Below are positions 1-13,208 of a DNA stretch of 64,000 bases, in pieces (positions within the stretch are counted from its first letter, which is position 1; every line of letters starts with the position of its first letter). This DNA comes from Linyphia triangularis (Eukaryota; Arthropoda; Arachnida; Araneae; Linyphiidae). Made by a program: the position numbers and the translations under genes. The stretch spans positions 19,513,521 through 19,577,520 of the forward strand of contig OZ021732.1 of NCBI GenBank assembly GCA_963978545.1. Direction: 5' to 3'. The notes below the pieces were generated by a model, which ran no database searches, was not told where the DNA came from, and saw nothing but the letters and a program-made list of their open reading frames with translations.

Positions 1-1308
1 TGAACTTTGCTGAGCAATAGTGTTTATTAAAAGTACATATTAGTACACGCATAATAAAATTTCAATAAGAGGTGTCTAGTCACAAATTAATTTAAAAAGT
101 TTAATTAAAAGAAAAATTATTGAGTAAAAAGAATTATCATAAATTTTAACATAATATTATAATAAGCTCACAAGTTTTATTAAATTTATGTTTTTAGATA
201 TTAATCTAAATAGACATTTTCATGGGAAAGTTTATCAAAACACCGAGAATTAAGTATCATAAATTATAATATATTAATGACTGAACTTTTTAAAAATTGG
301 ATGTAAATATTTAATAGATACCCCTCAAGATAAGTTTATCAAAAGCAGTTTTTTTACTTGCTTGGCTAAATAATCGAAGAATTTTCTTGCATATTAATCT
401 GAATATATAATTAAATTGGTATATTTAGGTACAAATTTGTCATATAAACACAGAAGAACTAAAGATGGTCTGAATTAATCTTGTCATTGTTTCGAATGAA
501 AAATGCGTTTGCGTATGACTATATCAACCATTTTTTAGTTAAAAATAAAAGCCTTCCATGTGCATAGTTTTTCATTTAATTTTTATAACTTAATATCTAA
601 TTGTATAGAATGTATATTAGGAGTGGGAACAGTCATTTTTCTAAAATTTATGAGATCGAAGTAGATTTTGTATGGTATATTTTCGCCATTCTTCAGAAGT
701 TCATAAGACCTCTTTCTAAACTCCAAAAATCATTCACAAGCATTCGCTATCAACATTCTACAGTAATCAATATTAATACATTTTCGATGATGGTAACGCC
801 AATTCTTTGCGCATACAATTATTTAAGTGGCGTATCTTCTGCTTAAACATTGTTTCTCTTCTCAGGATGTTAATTACTGAAAAACAACAATATGCAGTTG
901 TGATTGTCTAATGATCGGTAAATTTTTTTTTTAAAAATAAGTAAACGAAATATCGACTCAGGATATCAAGCACATTCATTTTTTGTATTTTGAGCAATTT
1001 ATTTATGGAAAGATGATTCAAATAGTTTCTTTCACACTGTTTTGCAATTAATGTGTTAGCACATGCAAGATGTAATAAACATATGCAAGAAAATATGTTA
1101 TTTAATCTTTACCATAATCATTATTTAAAAACTTTATGCACTCTTTTATTTTATTGAAAAACGAACGAAAAAGTATACATATTGTCATGTGTTAGTCAAA
1201 CCTCAAATAATTTTTTTAACTGTTAGGATTTAATAAGCAGTTACAATAATGAGCAATCTTGAATATCGATATTAATCAGCTATTCACATACATATTATAA
1301 TTATAGTA
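1..1308. other. AT-rich non-coding stretch
   Basis: AT-rich sequence with no recognisable coding exon. The longest open frame (601-846, plus strand) has no family resemblance and looks like chance. The stretch may be an upstream intron of the receptor gene, whose ectodomain is not in the window, but nothing in the sequence proves this. Confidence 0.5.
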
Positions 1309-1310
1309 TA

Positions 1311-1555
1311 CAGCGTGTCCCCGTATAATCTGACCAACCTTTATTTTCGATTAAATCACTAAAATATTTTTACCGAATTGCTTTTAAGTCAAGAAAGGTT
1401 TTGGTAACTTATGGTTTGGTGGAATAATGTGTTTGGTAAAAATTGCGGATTGTAAATTTTTAAACGGTCCCCAGTTCCACTAACTCATATTTAGAAAAAT
1501 GTTGCTCATGAAAAAACATTTCAAATAAAAAAATAAAAATCGAAATTTGTTCCAC
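1311..1555 (+). repeat. Left long terminal inverted repeat of the Tc1/mariner element
   Basis: Pairs with 3598-3854 on the opposite strand. Shared blocks include the outer 40 bp, a block around GGATTGTAAATTTTT, a block around GGTCCCCAGTTCC, and a block around ATGAAAAAACATTT, in the same order and spacing. Confidence 0.8.
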
Positions 1556-1921
1556 CAAGAGCCACGGTGTTATTGGAGTTTAAAGTTTTAACGTTATTTG
1601 GGGGCGCGTACATAAATTGAAATAAGAAAATATCGTCCTATCAGAATAACAACGAGCTTCTAGACTTGGTTTGACTATGGAAAACAAGTTGTTGTTCATC
1701 GACTAAAACATTATATTTTTTTAACTAGAAACTGTTTTGAAAAAAGAAGAAGAAAAAAAAAAATACAAATTGTACAACGCATAATAAACAGCAAATAAAC
1801 TTACAAATTATTTTAATCAAGCAATTTTAAGTAATAACATAATCAGAAAGTAGCGCTTTTTGTTAACACAAACAAAAATAAAAGGTGATAGATATGAACA
1901 AAGTGAAAAGGTCTGAAATAC

Positions 1922-2945
1922 CTAAGCGCACACGTGATTGAAATTCAAATTCATCTTCAGCATTTTTAAGATTATTACAGGCGTAATACACCCGATAAAG
2001 GATAAAACTCGATTCTGCAAATCCAATAGACTCGTCGATTCCTTTTCATAGACCTTGCTTTTCAAAAATCCCCAAAGAAAGAAATTTAAAGGATTTAAAT
2101 CTGGAGATCTAGGAGACCATCCTACCGAACCTCCATAGCCTATAATGTTGTCCTGAAACATGTTGTGTAGTACTGTTCGGCAGGAAACTGCCTTGTGGGG
2201 TGGTGCACCATCCTGTTGAAACCACATCTTTTTAGGTTCCGCTAATACGACATGGTCATCCAGAAAGTCAGATAAGAGTCCCTGTAACAGGTTCGCATAC
2301 TTTTTACCTGTTAATGTAAAAGCAAAAAAAGAAAGGTCCTACTAACGGTCCCTTCCATATGTCACACCAAACATTAACGGATCATCGCACTTGATGCTTG
2401 TTTGGTCGGATTACATGGGGATTTTACAGGGACCAAAAGTGTGTGTTTTGCCTATTTACAATCCCAGTTCTTGAAAACGTGCAATCATTGGAAAATAGAA
2501 TGTTCTTCACAAATGACGAATCCAATTCTATCTTGTTCATGAGGAAATTGCAGAAATCAAGCCGTTTATTTTCATCCCCGGGGAAAAACTCTTGCACCAA
2601 TCGTGAGCGAAAAGGATGTACACTGCGTCGGTTTAAGACTCTCCTCGCATGGGTTTTTGAGTATCTACATGCTTCACTAATATCCTTGACACTAGACTGA
2701 GGGAAAGCAAGAGTATGGCCCGAAATTTCTTCGTCAGAGACAACCACTCTTGAATTTTGAGACCGAGGACGTCTTCCTATGCTACCCGTTTCTCGCAAAC
2801 TCTTTACAAAATTTAAAATCGTATCTTTAGATGGGTGAATACAATGTGGAAATTTAATTGCATAGTGTCTTGCAACCTCTCACCCATTTCGATTACTTTG
2901 GCTTTACATAAGTAACATTTACACGTACTGTTCCGCAGTGTACAT
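1922..2945 (-). pseudogene. Tc1/mariner transposase remnant
   Basis: Reading down the minus strand from a plausible start codon at 2945-2943, the order fits a DDE transposase of about 340 codons: an N-terminal helix-turn-helix region with the linker RETGSIGRRPRS, a first catalytic block LFSNDCTF, a middle block with MFGVTYG, then WFQQDGAPPH and SPDLNPLNFFLW. From the second aspartate (QQD) to the position of the third acidic residue there are 41 residues, which suggests the DD41D group. That third position is Asn here, so the triad is broken. In-frame stops lie near the N-terminus and in the middle, and the two longest open pieces (2424-2798 and 1922-2227) are in different frames, so at least one frameshift is present. 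Family assignment rests on motif recognition only. Confidence 0.85.
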
Positions 2946-3597
2946 TTTAACAACGAGGATTGACGAAATATCTAAATACACCTGGTATTGCTATGAGCTA
3001 CTTTTATTCTGAAATGAACTTACATTATTGGTTTTCTACCTACCAATCACTAATTTGCTACTAAAATTTGCATAGGAACCTGCAAATCCCGCAGTAACAT
3101 GCTAATTTACACAAAAGGATCGGGAAATTTTTTTTCCCTTCTAGAATTTGTTTTGACCACTAACAGAAAAATGTTCCAAAATTTCTAAAATTTTAGGGTT
3201 AAATGAAAAATGTAAGTACGATTTTAGGAATTTTAGAGAGAAACGAAAATTTAAGGTATTATAGGAATTTTAAAGCGAATGCGATCCCTGCACAAAACAA
3301 GAGTGTGAATTTGTTCTGCCTCGACAGATTTCATTTTTGCTTTGATCGTAAGTAGTTGAAAGATTTTTGTTAGTTTCATGGAGTCTAGCACATATTATCT
3401 CTTGCAAACGAGTTCAGCATCCACAATTCACTACAAATATTGATAGATCGTATTTATGCTTTGATTTCAGAAAAACTTTCTGAGCGCAATTGCTTTTTCA
3501 CTGTATTTCATTTTGTGCACATGTCCTTAAAATAAGACCATGGGAGTAAAGTGGTATAAGTCACTAAATTCCCTTTTTCATATCTCCATGAATTTTG

Positions 3598-3854
3598 GTC
3601 GTACAAATTTCACTTTTTTTTTTCTTTTTTTTAAATGTTTTTTCATGGGCAACATTTTTCTTAATATGAGTTGAGGGAACTGGGGACCATGTAAAAATTT
3701 ACAATCCGTAATATTTATACCAACACCTTTCCTAACTTAAAAACTGTAAAAATATGTTAATGATTTAAAACACTTCTTCAACTGGGACTATACTTTCGAA
3801 TTCTTTCTATACTGTCGAAAATAAAGGTCGGCCAGGTTATAAGGGGACACGCTG
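3598..3854 (-). repeat. Right long terminal inverted repeat of the Tc1/mariner element
   Basis: Reverse complement counterpart of 1311-1555. Small indels and substitutions show that the two ends have drifted since insertion. Confidence 0.8.
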
Positions 3855-3856
3855 TA

Positions 3857-4688
3857 TATAAAATACTTACAAAATATTTTGTGACAAGAAAGGCCTTAAA
3901 AACTGCAAAAAAATCAATTTCCAGTGTTAACTTTTAAATTAGCTAAAAATAATTCCACAATTTTACATAAACAAGCTAGACAGTTGTTTAAATTGTACTG
4001 TTGATAGAAAATAGCACAGCTAGAGTGTAAATGGGACTTTGTCACTACCCATACCGGCATACCAATCACCTGACTTAGTTACCAACGTTTCTGTTTAAAC
4101 AATTATTATCGGTAAAAGTTTAATGTTCTACTAAATACGTTGAGCCAAACAGTATGAAATGCTTCCACGATTATACGCAGATTATCTCAAGCACTATATC
4201 TTTCTTAATGGTATGTAAACAGCATTTTAGAGATTGGTAAAACTAATTTAATAGTTATTTTACTTGGCATGCACACACAAAATGAAGATTTAAAAAAAAA
4301 AAAAAATGAACCTTGCACAGATTCTCTACTATCATCCATTTAACACTAACTACAACAATATAATAAATTTTAATGTTTTGAATGCGAGTATCAATTTAAT
4401 AATGTACACTTGATTATTTAATGTCATGATATGCAGTTACAAAATATTTTTATCCTTCATTATACATACGAAATATTTAGGATATTGGGAAAACTAGTTT
4501 ACATTTATTCATCTTGCCTTGCAAAATGTTGAAAATTAATTTTTACAAAGTCAACTTTTCAAAATTTTCTCATTTGTCAAATTGATTTACACGTTCTGCC
4601 TTACTGCAATATTTTTAATAAATTCCCAACCTGCAAAAATGGAAATGTCTCCAATATATACAGAAAACGTTCAAGCCAACTAATATAT
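3857..4688. other. AT-rich spacer between two transposable elements
   Basis: No coding exon, RNA gene or repeat structure recognised beyond short A runs. Confidence 0.5.
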
Positions 4689-4692
4689 TTAA

Positions 4693-5412
4693 GGCGTCTT
4701 CTCACTTTAGGCACCTCGAAAATAGGCTATTTTCGCGATTTTTTTTCGAGGATTTTTGCGAACAATGATGGGATAAAATGGATCCTATATAATAAACACA
4801 TCTTTCAAGTACAAGAATTTTTTTTTTTGAACAATTATTATAATAAAACAGTAGCATCGAAAAACCCGTGTAGAAATGTAATGTTCGTGGCTTGTTGATG
4901 GTATCTCCGAGACAGGTCATCTGAAACAAAAAAATAAAACAGTTTTAGATTCAGTATGTCAGTGGCTATAGCGCATATCATCAGATTTTTGATATTCGCG
5001 AAAATAACAAAATGGCGCACGTTTTTCAAAAAAGTAAAAAAAACTCGTTTTTTTTGCAGTTTTTTGTAAAAAAAAAATACTTCAAATCAAAATTTCAAAA
5101 ATCTGATGATATGCGCTATAGCCATAACTATGAAGAATATGTCATTCAAATTTATTGACAATCGGCCGGATAGTTTCCGAAATTTCATCAACAAGCCACT
5201 AGCATTACATTTCTACACGGGTTTTTCGATGCTACTGTTTTATTATAATAATTGTTCAAAAAAAAAAAAATCTCTTACTTGAAAGATGTGTTTATTATAT
5301 AGGATCCATTTTATCCCATAATTGTTTGCAAAAATCGAAAAAATCCTCGAAATCCTCCAAAAAAAATCGCGAAAATAGCCTATTTTCGAGGTGCCTAAAG
5401 TGAGAAGACGCC
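4693..5412. mobile_element. TTAA-flanked foldback element (720 bp)
   Basis: Both ends read GGCGTCTTCTCACTTTAGGC inward and are bounded by TTAA (4689-4692 and 5413-5416). The arms match for about 220 bp with a few small indels, one of them a duplicated GAGGATT block in the right arm. An inner exact 29-bp inverted match (4964-4992 against 5095-5123) extends the palindrome almost to the centre, leaving a loop of roughly 100 bp. There is no coding capacity. A TTAA target fits a piggyBac-like mobiliser, but the ends do not begin with the CCY typical of piggyBac, so the responsible transposase is unknown. Confidence 0.85.
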
Positions 5413-5416
5413 TTAA

Positions 5417-6122
5417 TTTAAATCATCTTTGTTTACAGGAAATGTTAAATAGAATTTATTCTTTATAGTAATTATACAAACTAAACCTCCTTCACGTACT
5501 TTTATTGATTTGCTTTGTTAAAAAACCATTACCACCTCAGGGCTTAGTTAATTACATTTGTTTCCAGATGCATTAGACAAATAAGTAATAAGCGTTTTCT
5601 TCTCAAGCATTCTAAAAAATAAGATACGTATAGTTGTGCCAGCATATAATTTTGTGAGTTGAAAGAGATACTCCCTAGTTTTTAGACTCATTTTATGCAA
5701 CATCAATTTATAGTTAACTGTTCCTGCTATTAATTCGAGATGAACTTGCAAATTGAAATTCTTACGTACAAATCAGGATAAGTTTTTTGATGTGGTTAAA
5801 ATAGTCAAAATATAAAAACTATACCTATGTAAGTAATGTGGATATGATTGTAGTTTTAAGAATTTTATTTAAAAGGATTAAGAGAAAGAGTATAAATTGC
5901 GATAGTTACTTACAGAACATAAACTTTTACAATAATAAATTGAATTTAAACGTTGCCCAGTGCACAGTTAGTGTTTAGTTAGAGGAATGGTTTTTTTGGA
6001 TGTTCATTAGAAATATGCATTGTATTATATTGCTGAGAAACAAGATTGCTTAAGTTTCGTACTTAAATTGCAATTTTCTCTTTTCTAAAGTATTTCCATC
6101 TATTGCATACAATTACAATTTA

Positions 6123-6163
<41 letters not shown>

Positions 6164-6769
6164 ATTTCTGGTTATTTACCTTTGATTTTCAAAAAATAAA
6201 TGCAGCGTATAATTGAAAATAATCTATGCGTCCGAAACAGTTGCCTTGACATTTAAATTAGAATATTTATCTTTTTTTGGTATTATATAAGGCGAAAACT
6301 TGACAGTCACAAAAAAGAGTATTTAGAAATAATACATAAGATTATTTAGTATAATGTTCTATTTAGTAACACTCTTTTAAAAATTTTGATATAAGAAAAA
6401 ATAAATATAATCTTATCCACAATTTAATATTTGATAAACGATGAAAGTTATTAGCATATACTTTTTATTCAGATGTCCTTTCTTATTCCAGATCCATGGG
6501 TTAAGGAAGATCCGTACTCCAAATAAGGAAAAAAAATATTGCATAAAGTTAAGATGTATATATTCAAAAAGACTTTGGAAAAATTCGGTATTCTAGGGAA
6601 CTGCAAACACTTGATTTTTAAACTTTTACATACTTATCTTCTATGAAGTTTCATGCCAGTTTTTATTTTTCAATTAATTATTTTTAAATAAAGGTTTGGC
6701 AGTTTAGACTGTGTTTAAAATGCTAAGGTTTTGAGAAAAACTTGTTTAGAACTAAACTGTTTACAGGTT
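5417..6769. other. AT-rich spacer with poly-T tract
   Basis: Contains a run of about 35 T at 6126-6160 and otherwise no coding or RNA signal. The minus-strand open frame at 5548-5751 has no recognisable family. Confidence 0.5.
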
Positions 6770-6773
6770 TTAA

Positions 6774-7489
6774 GGGGACTGTTAAGGCAAAAATTTCAAA
6801 ATTTTCTATTTTTATATTATAGTGGAAATATATAGCCTTCAATTCTAGCTTTCAGTACATACCTTACTTTTGCTGATCCGAGAAGAACTAAGAATATTAT
6901 TTGAGTTTTTGTAAGCGCGCATATCAGAAATCGTATGTATTTCAACTTCTTAAATTGCATTTTTCTCTTCATGTGTATTTTAAGATTTTTAGGGTATTCG
7001 ATTTGTTCCTTGCGATTCAAAAGTTGATGTACTTTTTTTTAATTTGGAGATATTGTTTACTATACTATTTTGAACACAATTGTGCATGGATTTTGGAATC
7101 TGGTATTTTTTTATTGTTTTACAGCAATTTTCGTAATGCTTCTATTTAAAAAGTTTACATTTTTTGCCGTTGTACGAATGTTTTACTTTTAAATAATTAA
7201 CTAATGAGTCAAATTCAAAATCCATGCACAATTATGTCAATAATTATTCAATTATCTTGTACAAAAAAATTAAGACAGATTGCAAAACATTTGAATCGCA
7301 AGGAGCGTTTTTAAAATTACGGAAAAAACGCTAAATTTTTCAATAAAAATTTAATTTCTTGAAAAAAAATCAATATAAATTTTTGAAATTTTAGGTTGTG
7401 TTTCATCTAATTACTATTGAACTGCACAAAAAATTTCATGAATTTTAGACAAAAATTGAAGAATTTTTATTTTTGACTTAACAGTCCCC
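6774..7489. mobile_element. Second TTAA-flanked foldback element (716 bp)
   Basis: Ends read GGGGACTGTTAAG inward and lie between TTAA at 6770-6773 and 7490-7493. The arms are more diverged than in the 4693-5412 element, but inner inverted matches remain: a 15-bp match (7007-7021 with 7290-7304, TCCTTGCGATTCAAA) and a 14-bp match (7082-7095 with 7216-7229, GTGCATGGATTTTG). The element therefore folds back over most of its length. No transposase is present. The open frames inside it are by-products of the palindrome. Confidence 0.78.
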
Positions 7490-7493
7490 TTAA

Positions 7494-7606
7494 TCTTGAA
7501 AATATATTTTATAAATGTAGAAATCGCTTTTTTTAAAGAAATTGTATTATGTTTTAAAAAATAAAAATAAAATGTAAAAAAAAAAAAAAAGTTAGAAATG
7601 TCTTGT

Positions 7607-7647
<41 letters not shown>

Positions 7648-8480
7648 GCCTGTCAAACAATCTAACAAATAGAATACACTCCCTCCATACATGTTTAGAG
7701 TATACTATAATATAACTAATTAGTTTTATAAGTAAACAAATATTGAAAATTGAAGGAGGTGTATTTTTTTTTTTTTAAAAAGGCGTATATTTCGGCCAAA
7801 AAAATTCTAAAATACAAAAATAAAAAAAATTAAATCTAAAAACCAAATTTGTATTAATAATTGTTCAAAGAGACATGTTTTACTTTTATTAAAAAAAAAA
7901 AAAAAAAATTGGTGGCTCTAAATTCAATAATAAAAAAATTAAAGTTTTCTTAAAAGTCGCCCTTAAATTGCCTTTTTTTTATTTGTGTATGTGAATGTAA
8001 TGGATTTTTTTGGTATTGAACATAATGTGTCTCTATTTTATACACAAGTTCTGTCACATTTCGCATTTTTAGGACAAAATTCATAAAACCTATTCTTCGT
8101 AAAATAACCTCGCATTAAAAGAGCAAATTATTATTTTTACTTCACCCTAGATACATTTCTTTAAATTATATATTATTTTGAGAAAGATACAAAGCCAACG
8201 GATCAGTCAATGGCACGCCCTTATTCTGTGTAATGGTTTGAAATAATGTGAACTATGCTTAAATGCTACCGGGAGATATTTTAAGAAGAAACTGACATAC
8301 CACAAATAAGAGGAAAAGTGGAAATTTCCAAAAATTGCTGCACGGCAATTAATATGAATCACCCTTCGCTGTTACATGACTCACTTTAAACATAATATAC
8401 ATTTCAAAATAGCTTGAACCCAGGACAATGTTTACAATTCAATGTTTACAAGAAATTAAAACGCACCAAAAATCTTTTTC
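7494..8480. other. AT-rich spacer with homopolymer runs
   Basis: Contains a 35-nt T run at about 7609-7643 and several 10-18-nt A or T runs. No gene recognised. Confidence 0.5.
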
Positions 8481-8800
8481 TCTATCACAATGGCTAACGA
8501 AGTAAAAGTAGAAAAGTTTTGCTATCTTTCGCTGTCTCACTGTTTCTCCTCAACCACCCAGTACATAAAATATTTACGTCCAACAAACCCAAGAGAAATA
8601 TCCAGCGATGATTCTTTTCAGACAAACAGAGGCGAATGTCAATTCCAAACGAAAACACAGGGGAGGAGAATACCTTATACTCCCGAACTGGAAAAGGATA
8701 ACAATGCGTATCCCTTGCGTACTGCGCATACTTAACCCGGGTTTAACCCATGGGAAACCCTCCGAGCAAAATAAATGCAGTCAAACGGATGCAACTTGAA
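8481..8800 (+). other. GC-richer patch with unassigned open frame
   Basis: Base composition is less AT-rich than its surroundings, with blocks such as AACCCGGGTTTAACCC. A plus-strand open frame covers 8490-8735 (81 codons) and an overlapping one 8608-8799. Neither translation shows a recognisable motif, signal peptide or splice context. It may be an old repeat insertion or a non-coding conserved block. I do not claim a gene. Confidence 0.25.
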
Positions 8801-8844
8801 TAGTAATTCAATATATATATTTATAACAGAACTTATATATTTTT

Positions 8845-9039
8845 GACAGTTGTCGGTGTTTTTACATTGTGTAAAAGGATGGTGTCTACTTTTTTTTTTT
8901 TTTTTTTTTTTTTTTATCTTTTTAAGTTTTGCATTTATGAGTTAGGTGTAAAAGAAGGTATAGCTAGAAAAAAATCGTTATATTATTGATTACTTTTAAT
9001 AATGGAGACTTCCTTTTTTTTTACTTGAGGTGTTCATTC

Positions 9040-9079
<40 letters not shown>

Positions 9080-9455
9080 TGTTATTCTTTTTTCAAATTA
9101 AAAACTGTTATTATCAGAATGTCTCTGCATTTAAGTTAATAAAATATGCATTTGTAGCAGGACTCATTTTTTATATGTTTGACAGTTGTCAGTGTTTTTA
9201 TGTTTCGTAAAAGGAAGGTGTCTATTTTGTTTTGATCTTTCAAGTTCTGTTTTTATGCATTTGTTGTAAAAGAAGAGGGAGCTGGAAAAAGTGTACATTA
9301 TTGATTACTTTTAGTAAGGGAATCTTCAGATCGTGTTTTATGTTTGGGGTATTTCACTTCGTTAAAAAAGAGTCATTTGTTTCACAAATAAAAAAAAACA
9401 GTTGTTATCTTGTTATCGATATGTATCTGCAATTTAGATTAATTAGTATTTCTTT
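8845..9455 (+). repeat. Tandem duplication, about 336-bp period
   Basis: GACAGTTGTCGGTG at 8845 recurs as GACAGTTGTCAGTG at 9181. The following blocks (GTAAAAGGAnGGTGTCTA, a TTTTATGCATTTG-like stretch, GTAAAAGAAG, then ATTATTGATTACTTTTA) recur in the same order. Each unit carries T-rich runs that differ in length. There is no coding capacity. Confidence 0.75.
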
Positions 9456-9529
9456 TAATTGTTTATGTACTTGGAACTACACTTATGCTATACCTACTTT
9501 ATTATTTACACATTATATACATACACCTT

Positions 9530-10814
<1,285 letters not shown>

Positions 10815-10828
10815 ACAGGAATCAAAAG

Positions 10829-11009
10829 CTGGTTGGTTGTTTTCAGATTATCTGGCTTTGTCAGTAACACGAGGGCTATAATGCTCCGAAACATTCGTCA
10901 TTTGACAAGCCAACATACATTTACAAACACCCATGCTTTACACGGGACTCGAGCAGGCAACCACGCGGTCTAGAAGCTAGCACGCTAACCACTGTACCGT
11001 TTGGTCGGC
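10829..11009 (-). mobile_element. tRNA-derived SINE, copy 1
   Basis: About 181 bp, nearly identical in order to copies at 24907-25084 and 43830-44006. Read on the minus strand it starts with a tRNA-like head GCCGACCAAACGGT, carries an A-box-like AGTGGTTAGCGTGCTAG and a B-box region, followed by a body that ends in an AACAACCAACC-like tail. In this copy the B box is damaged (CCTGCTCGAGTCCC replaces the GGGTTCGAGTCCC of the others). Flanks 10815-10828 and 11010-11023 look like a 14-bp target duplication with three mismatches, so it is probably the oldest of the three. Confidence 0.85.
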
Positions 11010-11023
11010 ACAGGGCGCAAAAG

Positions 11024-12058
11024 GAATCAGTTTTTGGGTGCCTTTATAATGAATTAGTGGTTTGTGCACAAAACATTTAAGTAATCTTGTTTTTCTTTGG
11101 TTTGTGGAAGTTTTGCCGATACATAAGCCTTACTTTATTGGGTAATCATTGGCACACCATTTTGCTTAGTGGGAATATCCATCAGTCAGTACCATTGATA
11201 TTTTGTGTACTTGTTTAACTTTTGACATTCGTATTTTCTCAGCTTCAGAGTCAAAGCCACTCTTTTTAACTGTAACCAGTGCGTATGCATCTCTATTACA
11301 CAAATCCATTAAAACATTTTTTTTTTTTTTTAAATATGACATCACGTGACCACTTTTTATATTCAGCAATTCAAGAAATATATTCTACAAACCCCAATTA
11401 CTAATTAATATATAAGTCAATATAATTTTAAGTTAATCTCAATCATTACGCATAAGTCGATTGAAAATAAAAAATAGCACAACCTCGAAGTATTGAGTTT
11501 GTTAAATTAAACATCAACTATTTAAATCGATAAATTTTATTATAATTTACAATAGTTAACATTTTAAATGACACTTTATATGGATTTTAGGTTTTAGAAA
11601 AAAAAAAATTATAGGTAAGCTTTCGTAGTAAAAAAATATACGGTGTCCAGAAAAGCACTGCAGCACTTTGAAAATGAGTCAAACTAAAATAAAAGAAGAA
11701 GGAAGACCATACATTTACAATTTGCTGCATTCTACAAATATTATCATCAGATATAAAACATTAAAGTTTTAGTAACAAATGGCATTTGCTGAACAGAAAA
11801 AACAACGATCTGAACATATTATAAAAACTGCAAAAGGTTGTTTTCAAACTAACCTTAAGAGTGTAGCAACAAAATGATTCAGTCTGAGATTCGTAGACAT
11901 TCGACTTGCATTGATGCCTCTAAATTGATGTATCTGATGACTTGCATTTCCCTAATGCTCCCACAGATACTGAGCTCCATCTTTTGGTGAACTTCATAAC
12001 TCTTTTATAAAAGTAAAGCATAAAATGCCTTGTATCTCCAAGTACATTGCAGCAAAAA
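11024..12058. other. AT-rich spacer
   Basis: No gene recognised. At 11641 the sequence TATACGGTGTCCAGAAAAGC resembles the end of a mariner-like element, but no matching inverted end was found nearby. Confidence 0.4.
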
Positions 12059-12293
12059 TTACATTTTTAGAGTATTACGTTTTTCTTTATATTCCTTTTT
12101 TCAAATGCATGAGTCCATTTTTGTTTGTATCTGCTTCTTTGCAAATGTATGCCATTTGAAACATGCATTAGAAACCAAAGTTAAAAAAATGCATCCTCTA
12201 ATTAAAATGTTTAATGAATACATAAAAACCTGACAAAAAAATATGTAATATATGTACGCATTCTTTGTCTCACATTTTTCTAAAGGCTAATTT
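12059..12293 (+). repeat. Direct repeat, upstream copy (pairs with 13209-13440)
   Basis: About 235 bp sharing ordered blocks with 13209-13440, including GTATGCCATTTGAAAC, ACCAAAGTTAA, AATACATAAAAAC and TATATGTACGC. The copies are about 1.15 kb apart in the same orientation, with scattered substitutions and indels. Confidence 0.85.
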
Positions 12294-13058
12294 TTAAAGA
12301 GAGAATCATGTTTTTTCTCATCCTTCATGTCCTTTAAACAATTCACACTCACTATTCCTCATTCTCTCAATTATCACTATAAATACTGCAACAACATTTC
12401 TTTCAAATCCTTCAAACAAAGCATGTCTTATGCGAGAGTTAAATGCATTTCCCTTCAAGATAAGAAATAGTCGGGAAAAAAAAAAAAAGGAAAAAAAAAA
12501 AAACATTTGTAAGAGGAACAGTTTTTAACCCCTTTACTTGATTTACATCAACTAATAAAATCCTCTTTTCGATGTAAAAGCACTTTTAGACCATCAAATA
12601 GAAAAGAGGATACAAGCAGAAATAAATTTAATGTTACATTGTATCATTCAAAAAGGAACCAATCGACACATCTGATTCTAGCGTCCATGTGCACGTAAAC
12701 AATGGGAGCTTTGGTTGCTTTTGTTACAAATGAATACAAATGGGGTTTTACTGCTTTCTACTATAATTTGTATTTATTTTACAACTCAGTGAATTGACAA
12801 GTACTAGAACAATAGCCTAAATATGTCCTTACAATAGCTAAATTTATGGACTCTGTTCAATTGAAATGAGTTTCAGAAAAAAAATAGAGTGCTTCGGTAT
12901 AATCTTTTTTCTAGATGTTCAGGAGATCTTTCTTAAGTATGTTTTATATATATATTTTTTTTACAATCTAAAAATGAAATTTTTTGTATGTATTATTTCG
13001 AAATGAAAAATAAATAAATTCGTGTAAGTTCTCAAGACAAAGTTTTGTACAATCGTGC
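12294..13058. other. AT-rich spacer
   Basis: Contains A-rich runs near 12477-12503 and no recognisable gene. Confidence 0.4.
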
Positions 13059-13196
13059 GAATCAGAATATCCAAAACAATATTGTGTCCAATGAACTATA
13101 GATACATCTCGTTTCATAAAAATATGGGATTCAGAATGGTCAAAAATAATGTGTACCTTATGCTATAAATACATCTCAATTTATTAAAGTGTAGAT
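13059..13196 (+). repeat. Degenerate two-copy tandem, about 69-bp period
   Basis: AATCAGAATATCCAAAACAA to TACATCTCGTTTCATAAA is followed by a diverged second copy from about 13129 (ATTCAGAATGGTCAAAAATA to TACATCTCAATTTATTAAA). A third partial match (GATGTATCTCGCTTCGTAAA) lies at about 13502. It sits directly before the downstream direct repeat and may be part of the same element. Confidence 0.6.
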
Positions 13197-13208
13197 ACTA
13201 TACAAACA

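Larger units (their letters stand above)
1311..3854 (-). mobile_element. Decayed Tc1/mariner (DD41D-type) transposon with long inverted ends
   Basis: The element starts CAGCGTGTCCCC at 1311 and ends with the reverse complement at 3854, with TA on both sides (1309-1310 and 3855-3856), the usual Tc1/mariner target duplication. The first 40 bp of the ends match at all but four positions. Similarity between the two ends continues to about 1555 on the left and 3598 on the right, so the terminal inverted repeats are about 250 bp. A broken minus-strand transposase lies inside. The 2,544-bp length is long for the superfamily, mostly because of the extended ends and non-coding flanks. The copy is too damaged to be autonomous. 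Confidence 0.88.

Noticed and set aside
2398..2700. Plus-strand open frame of 100 codons
   Set aside because: It is the shadow of the minus-strand transposase remnant.
4702..5029. Minus-strand open frames inside the first foldback
   Set aside because: The palindromic arms create mirrored frames. No protein family is visible.
11641..11661. A mariner terminus (TA then CGGTGTCCAGAAAAGC)
   Set aside because: No inverted partner or transposase was found within reach, so it stays an isolated resemblance.
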